Below the pieces are notes generated by a model. The model worked only from the letters and a program-made list of their open reading frames with translations. It did no database searches and was not told where the DNA came from. Positions 1 to 10,700 of a stretch of 64,000 nt of DNA are shown one piece after another. Source of the stretch: Aphrocallistes beatrix (lineage: Eukaryota > Porifera > Hexactinellida > Sceptrulophora > Aphrocallistidae). Made by a program: the position numbers and the translations under genes. Each line of letters starts with the position of its first letter. Position 1 is the first letter of the stretch. Location of the stretch: positions 4,269,104 through 4,333,103 of the forward strand of contig OY725492.1 in the NCBI GenBank assembly GCA_963281255.1, read 5' to 3'.

Positions 1-134
1 CTGGCAGTGGAGAATAGCTTTTTAGCTTCATACAACGAAGTAGGTAGAGTTAGCATTGTATTGTCAATCTTGAAATCCGTTTCAGGAATATCCGTCTTTT
101 CGTATAAGATTGGATCAGGATTAGCCACAGCCAT
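1..134 (-). CDS. 5' exon of an unknown gene, cut by the window edge
   Basis: An open frame on the minus strand starts at an ATG at 134 and runs off the left edge. It begins MAVANPDPILYEKTDIPETD and continues for 44 full codons without a stop. The start is plausible because an upstream in-frame extension is not needed and the frame stays open to the edge. I see no domain motif, signal peptide or membrane segment in this short piece and do not recognise the family. It lies in the same orientation as the next four genes. It could be the first coding exon of a longer gene or a chance open frame. Confidence 0.4.
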   Translation of the reverse strand, partial: MAVANPDPILYEKTDIPETDFKIDNTMLTLPTSLYEAKKLFSTA

Positions 135-588
135 TCGCGGTAGTTAATCGATGCTAGATTGCGAATAATACAGAAAGTAAGACATGTGTATGCTAAAATT
201 CTCTGATATAAGTACATCACACGCTGTGATTATCTAGAAATTAAGTACCTACAGACAGGATTTCCCTCGAGCTATTTCTAGTAAATCATTTTTTTTATTT
301 GGATGTTTTTGGAGGAACAGCGCCCCTACTATTTTAAGTAAATCATTTTTCCATGTCTAATGTCTTTCCATTTAATTTCTTGAGCGTTCCCTCACTTCCG
401 AAATTTAGAAAGCAGAGAATCTTAAATATTAAAACGCTAGGATTTTTTGTTTGTTTGTTTGTTTGTCCGAATTGATTGAAGAATTGGCAAGTCGTAGAGA
501 TATGAAAATTGGCATGTAGGTGTCAAATGATATGACTACGATTAAGTTCTAAGAACTAAGCGAAATTTTCACACCTCTGCAAAAAAAT
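135..588. other. AT-rich intergenic stretch
   Basis: No gene was seen. A short GTTT microsatellite lies at about 446-466. The stretch ends where the first Helitron-like element begins. Confidence 0.6.
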
Positions 589-1320
589 GGAAAACAATTG
601 TTCATACCTTTTCTATACACTATACTAGTATATGGCTTACACTATCACAATAGAAATCATTGCACGACACTACAATAGATTGTCATTGCAATTAATACTT
701 CAAAGCCACAACTTATTTTTGATATCTTAACCCTAATTGGACTTGGAATGTTGAAGTGAAAGTGAAAGTTAATTGAAAGTGAACTGAAAGTGAAAATGAA
801 AGTGGGAATTTTCTATTTATACCTTTGACCCCAAGTCCAAGTAGGGTTAAATGTATTATCATAGCAATAAAAAAAAGATTATGTGCATATTTTCACACCT
901 TTATATACATATTTCCACACCATTTGACGAATTTTGAAAACTATGCTAGAAACTTGCTTCCAAGGGGTGACATGAGGTTTTTAGGGGTATAGATTTCGAA
1001 AATCATATTTTCGAGTAAATTTGATAATTAATTTGTTTACTTTTGTTTACAATAGATGCATAAAGTAAACAAATTACAAAAATAGGCTAGAGACTAGCTT
1101 CCAACGGTTGACATGGGGTTTTTAATGGTGTAGATTTAGAATATTATATTTTCGGATCCATATGAGAAATTATTTGTTAACTTTTGTTTACAATATTTAT
1201 ATAAAGGAAAGAAAAATCCCAAAATAAGTTAGATTGAGTAACTCCAGGCGCCCGCAGGGTGACTCTGCGGACACACAGTGTCCGCAAGCCGCGTAGCGCA
1301 AGCAAGCGAAGCGCGCTTGT
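589..1320 (+). mobile_element. Helitron-like (HINE/Helentron-type) non-autonomous element, copy A
   Basis: The sequence matches the element at 32253-33400 at both ends. It begins TGGAAAACAATTG, carries about two degenerate copies of a roughly 142-bp internal repeat (about 905-1200), and ends in a GC-rich 3' block at 1247-1320. That block contains two palindromes: GCGGACACACAGTGTCCGC and a terminal CAAGCG...CGCTTG hairpin. There are no terminal inverted repeats and no obvious target duplication. A piggyBac-type MITE sits inside it at 731-846. An internal tandem repeat plus a 3' hairpin and no target duplication is the layout of Helitron-like non-autonomous elements; the superfamily call is inference. 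No coding capacity was seen. Confidence 0.6.
731..846. mobile_element. piggyBac-type MITE in TTAA target
   Basis: A 116-bp insertion with ends CCCTAATTGGACTTGG and CCAAGTCCAAGTAGGG is flanked by TTAA on both sides (727-730 and 847-850). The Helitron-like copy at 32253-33400 lacks it at the matching point (about 32380) and reads straight through with a single TTAA, so the empty site is visible. The core is rich in GAAAGTGAAAGTGA-type repeats. A second copy lies at 14365-14485. TTAA duplication and CCC-type ends are the hallmark of the piggyBac superfamily. Confidence 0.8.
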
Positions 1321-1556
1321 CAATATAATAAAGCAATGCTGTGCTAGACATCCTTGGTCTTAGGAGCATGTTGTCAATTCAACAAATCCTCAAATTTTGT
1401 CAAAATCCAGACATTAATCCAATATTATTACTTTAAAAAAATAATATTATACAATCGACACTGCTTAATTACTTCGTCACTTTCAATGCGGACGATTAAA
1501 ATTCTCAGTCCGAAGAGACTCACTATACACCACCACTTTCAAAGAATATAGTCCAG

Positions 1557-2852
1557 TTAGAATCTTACGACATTCTTAGTAAAAGCTTGTCTCGTCCATT
1601 GCTCTTCAATTCCAATTAGGAATTCTTCTCTCACCACCTTACCTCTCAGGAAGTTGTAGGGAGTATGTCCGTCTGTTAGTGTGAGAGTTCTGGCTGGGTT
1701 GGAGTAAGGAGAGTCTTCATCCATTCTCAGGTACACTCCTTCAATAGGACCAGGGTAGTACTGAGACTGCTGAGCTTTCAGGAGATTCAATACCTAACCA
1801 TTAGTAGATCCTCAGTAGGCTGAAACGAATATACCGAATAATCGGATATTCGTTAGAAATGATCCTAACGAATATCCGTTTGCGTAAAATTGGAAATTTT
1901 ACAATTAATTGTTACATTGTTGGATTCTTCAGTTAAAAAAATATTTTTCACTTATTGTGAAGATGGATTCTACTTTAGGTATAATGTTAATCATATATTT
2001 TTAAGAAATTAGGATTACTTCTCAAAGAGTTCACACCTTTTCTAGACTTCAGTACCCATAAATGTATTCAAATATTTGGCCGAGTGTATGAATTCTTCTA
2101 AACGAACGAATATTCGAATATGCATTCGTTACGATTTCGAATATTCGTTTCAGTCCTAGTCCTAAGTATGGCTGATCTGTATTAAACAATAGAGAGTTAG
2201 GCTCACATCTTTCTGACTGTTCAATGGCTGTTCTTGTATGAGAGGGACGTAGGGTATCGTGGTCTTGTCCAGAAGTTTGTTTCTCTCTCTGCGGCTGAAG
2301 AATTTCTTCTCTTTCTTATCGAAAATATCAAATGCAATGAAATAAGATGGCAACTGTGTGTAATGAATGGAATGTTTAGCATAGAGCCATTCCCCAAATA
2401 GAATATGCTTTTCTGGCTCTAGAAGAGATTGTACTGAATATGGAATTCTTTTCAATTCAATTCTATTTATTTACCAATAATTTCGAATATTTCAGTTGAA
2501 TGCTCTTGGACCCACGCATCTAGAGCAGAGAACTGCTTGTGAGTGGAACTGGTAACAAGGTGCGACCTGTTCTGACACAAAATTTTGTAATCTTTCCCCA
2601 CAGAAATGCCTAGATTTGCTCCATCTACCTATACGATCAAATATCATTAACAACTCGGGTTATAGAGAACTGTGCTATTACCTTCTCTTCTACGCTGACC
2701 ATCCTCGCTTCTAGATTCTTAGGAGTGGAGTAGAACATTTCTTCTTCGCCTCTGTCCATTATCAAGTCGTCACGGGACACTCCCTTCCCCACTGCGAACA
2801 GATGCTTAGTGCGTGGGAACTTGGAAATACCATCTAGACCAGCTGAAGCCAT
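1557..2852 (-). CDS. RNA ligase, T4 Rnl2-like nucleotidyltransferase
   Basis: Four exons are inferred: 2852-2682, 2628-2475, 2418-2207 and 1793-1557, giving about 257 residues with consistent phases. Family knowledge: these enzymes seal RNA ends through a lysyl-AMP intermediate. Motif I is EEKVDGANLGIS, with the nucleophile Lys57 as the last residue of exon 1, so an intron splits the K-V-D-G signature. Further support comes from the FGEWLYAKHSIHY block, the motif IV-like PIEGVYLRMD and the motif V-like LRGKVVREEF. The length suits a bare catalytic domain without the C-terminal extension of phage Rnl2. The 56-bp intron between exons 2 and 3 is required because all three frames have stops there; splicing into CTTCTAG restores IIEPEKHILFGEW. 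The start codon was chosen as the first ATG in frame. The gene begins 105 bp after the ESF1 stop. Confidence 0.8.
1816..2158. mobile_element. hAT-like MITE in RNA ligase intron 3
   Basis: Imperfect inverted ends TAGGCTGAAACGAATAT and ATATTCGTTTCAGTCCTA bound about 340 bp rich in CGAATATTCG. Flanks ATCCTCAG and GTCCTAAG match at six of eight bases, consistent with an old 8-bp target duplication. A related copy lies at about 41699-41927 in a USP40 intron. No coding capacity. Confidence 0.6.
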
Positions 2853-2957
2853 ACACGTAGTATGCACACTACAGAGCAGCTCTATCAATTATAACATTAA
2901 ATTGTGGAGAAGTTAGCCTAACACATCTTAGTTAGTAAAGTTATCCTAGAGAATGTT

Positions 2958-5765
2958 TCATTTGCTTCTTAATTTATTCACTTTTCTAGATTGTAAAAAT
3001 TCAGATTTTCGCTTCAACTTCTGAACTAAAGCTGACATCTCTAACTGTTCTCTACATTTCTTGTCTCTTTCATCGATTTCAGTTTTCTTATTTTTCTTAA
3101 AGCTAACTCCTTGGACGATGTCTGCCTCTCTCCTCCGCTTTCTCTCTTCGATTATTTCCTTCAAGTTCCGGCCCTGGTGGAACTGGGGGTCGGAAGGATC
3201 TGGCGCGTAAATGGGAGAGTCTAACAATCTCTTAAATCTGGAGTCTTTCAAATCTAACTTGAATTCATCTTCCTGAGGAGCTAGCTTTCCTTTCCTAGCC
3301 AACTTGCGTCTTTTCTTCTCAGAAAGTTGATTGTTCTTCCAGACTTCGCTCATATTGAAGTGTTTCTTGTCTCGAGTCTCAGTCTCTGAGTCTGACGCCA
3401 TCAACAGCTGTAGCTCTTCTCTCTCTTTCTGCTCTGACTCAGTCAGGGACGAGTTCTTCTTCTGTCTCGGCTTTCTTTTCTTTCCTGACAAAACAAACAG
3501 AATAATATATACAGTCGACTCTGCTTAATAGGGTCACTTTTGGCAGGACCGGAATAGCTCTTACACATAGAAGCTAATACAAAATATTTTAATAGGAATC
3601 TCCGCTTAATCGGGACAAAATGTCCTCTGACCGATGTGACCTATTAAGTCGACTGATACAAGGTAAATTACTACTAGTTTCAGGTGTATATTCAGAATGT
3701 AGTTTCATACATGGTATTGGAATTGAGGTACGACTAAATACATTAGCAGCACAGCACTAACCTCCCAACTCTGTGAACGCACTCTCGTACTTAGCCTCTT
3801 CTCCCTCTTCAGAGCTGCCCTCCTGAGTCTTGTCTTTATTTCTTTTCAGCTTTTTCTTTTCTTTCCGTTTCTTGACATACTCCTCCCACGGAGTTAGATC
3901 GAACTCTCCCTTCCCAGTCTTTCTATTGATGGCCTCTTCTAAGGGGGCCAGCTTGCCCGGTTCCCAAGTTATCTCCAGGTCTATCTCTTCCTTCTTCTCA
4001 CTAGCCTCTCTGCTCTCCAACTCTGTTAGCAGCGACCTAAACTTATCGATCGTCCGCTCCTCACTTTCCTCTCTTCCCTCTCCATCTGAATCTTCATCCG
4101 ATTCAGTCGCCGATGCGAGATAAGCCTACAAACACAGTTACAATCAATAGAGAGTAGTCTACACTCCTCCACCAAAGTATTTGTACATCCTAATTAACAG
4201 TAACATGACGGGAAATTAGCATTATGATCGTAATTTTTAAGATGGGAAATTAACATCATGATCATGGACCTAATTTTTCTTCTCCAGTTCTGAGTTAATG
4301 ATTTACGGTAGATTAATGACGTTTCTTAGTAAGAAGAAAACAATCAATCGTTTCTTTGAAAGCCCGCTAGGCGACTCTGTTAGTACGCAGTGTCCGCAAG
4401 TTTGTTCCAATACTGATACCTGGAAATCCAACTCTCTGATGTCAGCCTTGGAGAAGTTCTGGTTGAGTATCTTCTGTCTGGCGGGGTCTGTCTCGTCCCA
4501 GGTGAGCTGCACCTTGGTGTGCTGGAGAGCGGAGTTCTGGAAGGCGGCGGGGAGGTAGTCGGGGGGTAGGGTGTCCGGAGAAGCGACAGAAGCGGGAGCT
4601 GTGTCCTCGAACTGCATTTCGTCTGGCACCACTCTGACGTCTAGACGAGTCCCGCTCAGCTCGTACTCCGTCCCATCGCACAGCTGGTACAGATAGTCAG
4701 AGGTAGACGCACTGTCTGTTTCTATGGAGCAGTTAGGTAACAGATAAATGTCATAGTGTCACGTTGAAGCGATTAATTTAAATGATTTCGCTGAGTATTA
4801 TAATTAGTTGCAGAAAATTAGGAGCTGAAATGCTAGAATCTAATCTAAACAAACTTCATTATTTATCTAGGATCTGCAAATATTAGGAGATAAGTTATTA
4901 CACCAAATGCTTACAGTATAGGGTTAGACCATTGTCTGTAAGCTAGCTAGCAGATATGAAGCTTACCCACGATGGCGTAGTAGTAGAGGAGTCTGTTCAG
5001 TTGGTACTTGCGGAGTCTCTCAGTCTGTAGCGCCTCATTCTCATCTCCGTCCTCTCCCCCTAGCAGCTCCTCGGGACCCTCTGCGTCCTCAACTCGTATC
5101 CGCTCCCTCCCGTACTCGGAGGGGAATATCTTCACGGAGAGGATGCGTCCCTGGTCCGGGGCCAGGCTGGAGAAGAGGAGGAGGAGATCGTTCGCGGTCA
5201 CTCTGTCCCAGTCCATGTTACACACAGCTAGTCGTGACGTGGAGGTGTCTGTGGTCTCAGCTGATTGGTCCAACTCAGCCCATGCGTGTATCAGCTCCTC
5301 GCTCACGCCTCCAGACCCGAAGGTTGTGTCTAACAACAAAAATAATAACAACAACAACAACAACACAACAACAACAACAATAAATAACAACACTTGTGTA
5401 GTATTTATTTCTGAAGGAACGAACTAACCTTCCTCGTCTGTCTCGCTGTCACTGCTGGAGGACTCCGCCTGGACTTCTCCGCGGGAGCGACACACCAGCT
5501 CTGCCGCCGACACTCCCACCTCTGTGTCCTCGTCCTCGAGACGGTAGAACCGCCTCAGATCCTCGGACGCACTCCTCTCCACCGCCCGCCCCCTCTTGTC
5601 TGAGGTGTAGCTCAGCTGGAAACGCTCCTCTCTGAACATTCCTGAGAAACGATTGTCGATCTCGATCTTGCGGACTTGCCGTGGGACCCGTTTGAAGCGA
5701 GGATCAGATTTGGCGGAAGAGAACCTTTCATCGACAGAAGCCGCGTCCCGGCCCTTCCGAGACAT
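2958..5765 (-). CDS. ESF1: ESF1 homologue, pre-rRNA processing protein
   Basis: Five exons are inferred (5765-5429, 5329-4967, 4721-4420, 4125-3762, 3484-2958) and give about 630 residues with all phases agreeing. ESF1 is a nucleolar protein needed for 18S rRNA maturation in the small-subunit processome. The N terminus has the family block DPRFKRVPRQVRKIEIDNRF with SYTSDKRGRAV. Exon 2 carries KIFPSEYGRERIRVEDAEGP and LRKYQLNRLLYYYAIV, as in human ESF1. Exon 3 has VQLTWDETDPARQKILNQNF, and the last exon has the lysine-rich C terminus with SRFKRLLDSPIYAPDPSDPQ. Acidic and basic low-complexity stretches are typical. Intron 1 holds an AAC microsatellite, intron 3 a Helitron-like scrap and intron 4 a MITE. 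The product is slightly shorter than the human protein. Confidence 0.93.
3512..3655. mobile_element. Tigger/pogo-type MITE in ESF1 intron 4
   Basis: Inverted ends CAGTCGACTCTGCTTAATAG and CTATTAAGTCGACTG bound about 144 bp. TA precedes the left end; the right flank is AT, probably a mutated TA. The ends belong to the same family as 43686-43838. Confidence 0.7.
4352..4400. mobile_element. Fragment of Helitron-like 3' end
   Basis: CGCTAGGCGACTCTG followed by CAGTGTCCGCAAG resembles the GC-rich 3' block of the elements at 1247-1320 and 33327-33400. It lies in ESF1 intron 3 and is only a remnant. Confidence 0.4.
5332..5395. repeat. AAC-rich microsatellite in ESF1 intron 1
   Basis: Imperfect runs of AAC/AAT trinucleotides directly abut the 3' splice site of the 99-bp intron. 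Read on the gene strand this gives a GTT-rich pyrimidine-poor tract immediately before the acceptor. Confidence 0.85.
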
Positions 5766-6250
5766 TTTCTCACCTTGAAATACTCTGCAAAGTTATCAGA
5801 ACAGGAATGAGATATGTATGGAATAGTGGCATATTAGCCTAATTAGGCGTCAATTTTTGAAAAGGAATAAAACCTCTGGGGGGGCCAACCAGGAAAATAT
5901 TTCCATAATGTACTTAATTTCGATAAAAAGCAACGACCATGCAGGAGGGTAGCGATTAACGCAAGAGAAAGCAACTCTAGCATTCTACGTGTAATTAAAA
6001 GTACAATAAAATAAAGACATTATAACTGTTTCAGATACTCCACAGCTCCAAAGCTGGGAGGGGGCAGCCCCTCAGATCCCTAACGCCTACTCCTATGCAT
6101 ATTTGTATTCAATAGTCACTGTCTGCACCATCAATATCATAATGCAATTATTATTTTAAGAGAATTATAAAATAATTTTCCAGTTACCAAGCCATCTTTG
6201 CATGTCTATAGCAAATTCATTTAACATGGTAACAACTATACACACGAATA
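5766..6250. other. Intergenic between ESF1 and the phosphoesterase gene
   Basis: No gene was seen. The sequence contains GGGGGGGCC and a TTAGGCGTC...CTAACGCC pair at about 5841 and 6077 that may be the ends of an unclassified transposon remnant. It must also hold the ESF1 promoter and the 3' UTR of the next gene. Confidence 0.4.
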
Positions 6251-7165
6251 TCAGACTGGGTCTGGGATGTCCAGAATGACAGGAGGGTTGATGGGCTTGT
6301 ACTTGAGGGTACAAGTGGAAGCGTTCACATACTGAGTGTGTCCATCAGTTGTGACACCATACGCTTCGTGAATGTGCCCGAACACATGGTACCTCGGCTT
6401 CACCCTTTCCCTGACCGTGGTTAGCAACTCCACACAGCCAGAACGGATACCATCGAACGTTTGATCTCTCTGACCAATGGGAGGACCGTGTGTGATCAGG
6501 ATATCGACACCTTCAGGAATTTGGTCCCACTTCGCTAAGATTGGAGCGCCTCTTGGCAAGTTAAATCCCCACTTGTGGAATTCAGGTTGCCAAGGAGATC
6601 CGAATATTTTCAGGCCCATCACCTCCACCCCGCAGTCTTCGAGGTAAATGCAGTCCTTCAGGGAACGCTTAACGGCGATGGAATCGTATTTTTCCGGATG
6701 GCTGAACTGCCTCCAGAGACTCGCGGCATATTCGTCCGCCTCGAACGAGATGTCGTGATTCCCAGCAATCACGATCTTATACTTGTGCGGTAAGGAACGG
6801 AGAAAGTCATTGAACTTAGTTACTTCACGAGGTAGACCTTTCTGAGTGAAATCACCGGCATGAATCAAAATATCGCCAAGAGGAACTTTTAAATTGTCAG
6901 TTTTGTCGTGTGTGTCTGATAGACACACTACTCTCGTGTGTCCAGGTGGTTTAGGAGTATCGGGCGAAGTTGGGACTACTTTATCCGATCTAACTTTCAA
7001 TTTGAGAATACTCCAGGATTTGGTTGGGTTACTCGTGTGCTTAAACACCTGTACCTGTGAGCTCCCAGCCCTGGGGGGGATAGGGACCAAACCTTCAATG
7101 TTGGAAAGGAAATAATGTGGAATTCCGGATGCATCGATAGTCTCTGTTGGATATTTCGCAGCCAT
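6251..7165 (-). CDS. MPPED-type metallophosphoesterase
   Basis: A single 304-residue open frame with no intron. It carries the calcineurin-like phosphoesterase motifs in order: CLSDTHDK (about residue 81), GDILIHAGDFTQKG, IVIAGNHD, LITHGPP and FGHIHEAYG. The last two give the metal-binding histidines. The layout and length match the MPPED1/MPPED2 family (239AB), which in vertebrates are metal-dependent phosphodiesterases. The histidine in GHIHE is present; as I recall, it is altered in mammalian MPPED2, which lowers that enzyme's activity. No signal peptide or membrane segment is visible. It lies between ESF1 and the Ki-67-like gene in the same orientation. The intronless structure stands out beside its multi-exon neighbour. 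Confidence 0.88.
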   Translation of the reverse strand: MAAKYPTETIDASGIPHYFLSNIEGLVPIPPRAGSSQVQVFKHTSNPTKSWSILKLKVRSDKVVPTSPDTPKPPGHTRVVCLSDTHDKTDNLKVPLGDILIHAGDFTQKGLPREVTKFNDFLRSLPHKYKIVIAGNHDISFEADEYAASLWRQFSHPEKYDSIAVKRSLKDCIYLEDCGVEVMGLKIFGSPWQPEFHKWGFNLPRGAPILAKWDQIPEGVDILITHGPPIGQRDQTFDGIRSGCVELLTTVRERVKPRYHVFGHIHEAYGVTTDGHTQYVNASTCTLKYKPINPPVILDIPDPV

Positions 7166-7701
7166 TAAAACACGAGTTAACCGTCTAAGAAAGCCCCTTA
7201 TGTCTACAGCTAGCTTTACATCTTATCACGTACAGACAGTACAGTAGAATCATTCAGTTAGTTCAGTGGTTAATTGCCCTATGAGGAATCATGTAAAATA
7301 TAAATAGCCACAATCTTCGGGATGTAATTTATCTGAAATTAATCAGAGTCGATTGCAGCATAACTAATCGCCCTGAACTTTAGTACTAATTCTGTCATTT
7401 GTCCCGCCCCCTAGGGTCTAATCCAGGGACACATTTTTTAGCGGGACGTACTTCGTCTCACCAAAGATTCGCCCAAAGTTGGAAGTATATTGTATGACTG
7501 TTTATTAATAATCTTCATCACTAATATCCATATTTAATAAATGTAATTGTGTAATAAGAGTGAGATACAAATTCGATTACCGTATTTTGTGTCCTAAAAA
7601 GTATTACAAAGGCCGCTACTCACAGGGGCAGTACGTAAGATCCAATTCTAACATTGTAGCTAAGTTATGGGAGGCTAAATACGATATGGAATGTAGTAGA
7701 C
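7166..7701. other. Intergenic, AT-rich
   Basis: No gene, RNA or clear repeat was seen. It lies upstream of the phosphoesterase gene and downstream of the Ki-67-like gene. Confidence 0.5.
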
Positions 7702-10700
7702 TTATTTCAGGATCACAGGGATACTTTTCGGGGCTGCCTGGGATCTCAATCTCCGTGTGTTCCTCAGTGGAGTCGGGGGTCTCGGGGGCGGGGTCTTCTC
7801 CAATGGAGTAGCGGGAGGGGAGGGAGCGAAGTAGACCCGTGCACTTTTCCCCCGCACTTTATGACGGCCTGTTAGTTTAACGGCTGGAGAAGCCCTCTCT
7901 GCAAACCTTTGTCTTTTGGTGGGAGTCTTGAGAATGCTCTTTGTCTGCTGGGAGGGGATGGATGTGGCAGTTCGACGGCTTCTGAGGGGCCTCTTATTTG
8001 GAGCTGGCGATAAAATAATAAAGTCACTGTTTACTTTCACAGCTGATTTGTTCTGAGTGGCTACAGCAGCGGTTTTTCTCTGCCTCGTCACTCTGACTGG
8101 AGCGGGAGATATCTCTACCGGGACGGGATTGGCCAGCGAAGCGACCTTGCTGCGTGTCCTTCTCCTGGGGGCGGGAGGGGAGCTAGGCTTCTGTCTCGTG
8201 ATCCTGACAGGAAGGGGGGAGCAGAATGGAGCCGCAACTGAGGCTGTCCTGCTTCGAGTTCTCCTCCTCCCCACAGGAGGACTAGGTTCCTCTGGGTCTC
8301 GGAGGATCGGCGAGTCCAGGATCAAGATCTTGACGGGCGAAGACTTGCTGCTGCTGTCGCTACGGCGCTTCACGGCGCGGGAGCTGGCGGACTGCTTCTC
8401 CCTCATCATGCGGTGCGTTTTCCGGACATTGAGAGGGGACAGCTCGACAGAGACAGGATCGCCGGACTTGGAAACCTTAGAAGGGATCTTTGCGCTTTGA
8501 TTTGCCGCGGAGCGCTTAGTCCCACGCCCCCCGGAGAAAGAAGGAGTGGGGGGAGAACGGAAAATCTCTGCATCGAAGTTATCCTCCGAAGGTTTCTGTG
8601 GGGTACGGGGGGGTTTGGAGTGGGGGGACCGGAAGAGATGAGGATTGAAAGAGTCCTCTGAGGGAATGTGCGGGTTGCGCGATGGTTTGGATCGGGGCGA
8701 GCGGAATATGTAAGGGTTGAAGTTATCCTCAGGTCTAGCGGAATTCTTCATTCGAGGATTCTCGGACGCTTCCAAATTGGTCTCAGGAAGGGATCGCGAG
8801 CGTCTGTCATGCGGCCGAACAGTGCCACTCTGAAGAGGAGAGGCATTCTCCGTTTCTGAGATGTCGAAGAGAGAGGCACGGAAATTTCCCTCGGGCTGTG
8901 ACGTCCGGCCCCTCAGTCGGGGGGTCTTGAAGAGCTTGGGCAGGAATGCGTCCTCATTTCTCAGAGACTTGGACCGGGGTCTGGGGGTGCCGACACGCTG
9001 GCTGCCGCTGAGGGAGCTGAAGTGGGGCGTAAGGGATCGGGTTTTGGGAGTGGGGGACTGCCAAGCAAGCCTTGGGGAAGTACGGAGATCCGTCACCGGC
9101 GAAGATGGAGAAACTACGAGGGGAGGATCCGCCGATTTGCTGCTGGATCTAGAAATGGGAATCGATACCTGAGCAATGAACTCAGGCAGGGGACTCATCG
9201 CGGAAGACTTAGCGCGTGAACTGTCAGAGGTGTTATACCGGGAGGTAGGGGTGCGGGATTTAGGAATGGGAGTAGCGGGTCTCGATTTGGAAGTCGCAGA
9301 AGTGGACACAGGAGTTGTAGGTACAGACCTGGGAGTACGAGATGCAGACTCAGGAGTCTCACAGCTAGAATTAGGAGTGCGAGACTTAGGACTAGAGCCA
9401 ATATTCCTAGAATCAGGAGTGTCGCACCCTGATTTAGCATGCCTGGGGGCAGGGGTACGAGACTTAGGAACGGGAGTAGCAGACTTGGAGACAGGGGTAC
9501 GAGACCGAGAGGTGTTGAGTGCTGTGTCCTGGACTGGCGTGGAGGCTGGAGACTTAGGAGATAAGCTGGGAGATCTATATTTAGAAATGAGAGAGGTTGA
9601 CGTAGCGATGGGAGACTTGGTAGAAGTGGATAAGCGTGAATTGGCGCGAGTGGACTCTATTCTAGCATTGGGAGATGGGGACTTGATACCAGGAGATGGG
9701 GATGTTGTATTAGGAGATTTCGCGACCTTGACAGATCTCGAGTTAGTCTGTGGAGAGGTGAGGGGATCTGACAAGGTGGGAGATTTAGATGCAACAGTTA
9801 GAGATTTACGAGATAATTTGGGAGATTTGGAACGGAGCGTAGGAGTATAGGGTAGAGGATCGTTCGTAGGAGACATGAAGCTCTCAGAAGTAGAGAGCCT
9901 GCTGGAGGACCGTAAGGGTCTGTCTGGGGTCCCAGCCTTTTCCACGTCCTTGCTGCTGTCACCAACCACGGGAGTCTTAGGAGAAAATGGATTCACAGCT
10001 GACCGTCTATTCCGAGGTGACTTGGGCCTAGGAGTAGATTCAGAAGTTTTTAGGGGCTCAACACTTTTTGGAGAGATTGTCTTGTCCGCTGCAAGGGACC
10101 AATCCTTCGAGGGAGGAGTCTGGAACTCAGGACTGCTCTCTTGAGATTTCTGAGTAGGGTCGCTAGACTTAGGAATTGGATTTATAACTAGTGACGTCAG
10201 AATGTCCTGGCCAGGTAGCTTTGAGGCTTTATTTTGAGGAGAATTGACAGATTCCTTTTCATTAACTTGGTCGCTAGGGATTGATGGTTTCTTTTGAGTG
10301 TCCATATTGACAGAGAACCCAAGTTTAGGATTTTGTCTCAGATAATTTTCTGGAGATTTCGCATTTCTCGCTTCATTCCCGCCTTTCGCGCTGAGTTTGA
10401 TTGCAAGAGTGTGTGGGTCCGTCTTCTGTTTGGCGCCTAAACCTGACAGCATCGGCTTCGGAATTCGGCTTCCCTTCTCTTTCAAGGAAGTGGGAGTGGA
10501 GATGCGAGAGGAGGCTTTTAATCGTTGAGATTCCGAAATATCTTTCAATAAACCGCTCCCGAACCCTTTCCTCTGCAGTCGAACCGCCGGCACAGCTTTC
10601 TCTGTGGTGAGAGATCTGACCACAAAGTTTTTGATCGGAGAAAATCTCTTCCCTTCTGTGGGAAGTTTCTTGGAAGGGAGAGGGCTTCTGAGAGGAGTGC

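Noticed and set aside
4298-5427. Plus-strand frames opposite ESF1
   Set aside because: They are antisense shadows of well supported ESF1 exons.
8057-9850. Long plus-strand open frames opposite the Ki-67-like gene (up to 224 codons)
   Set aside because: They are shadows of the Ser/Pro/Arg-rich coding exon on the other strand, with no start context or motif.
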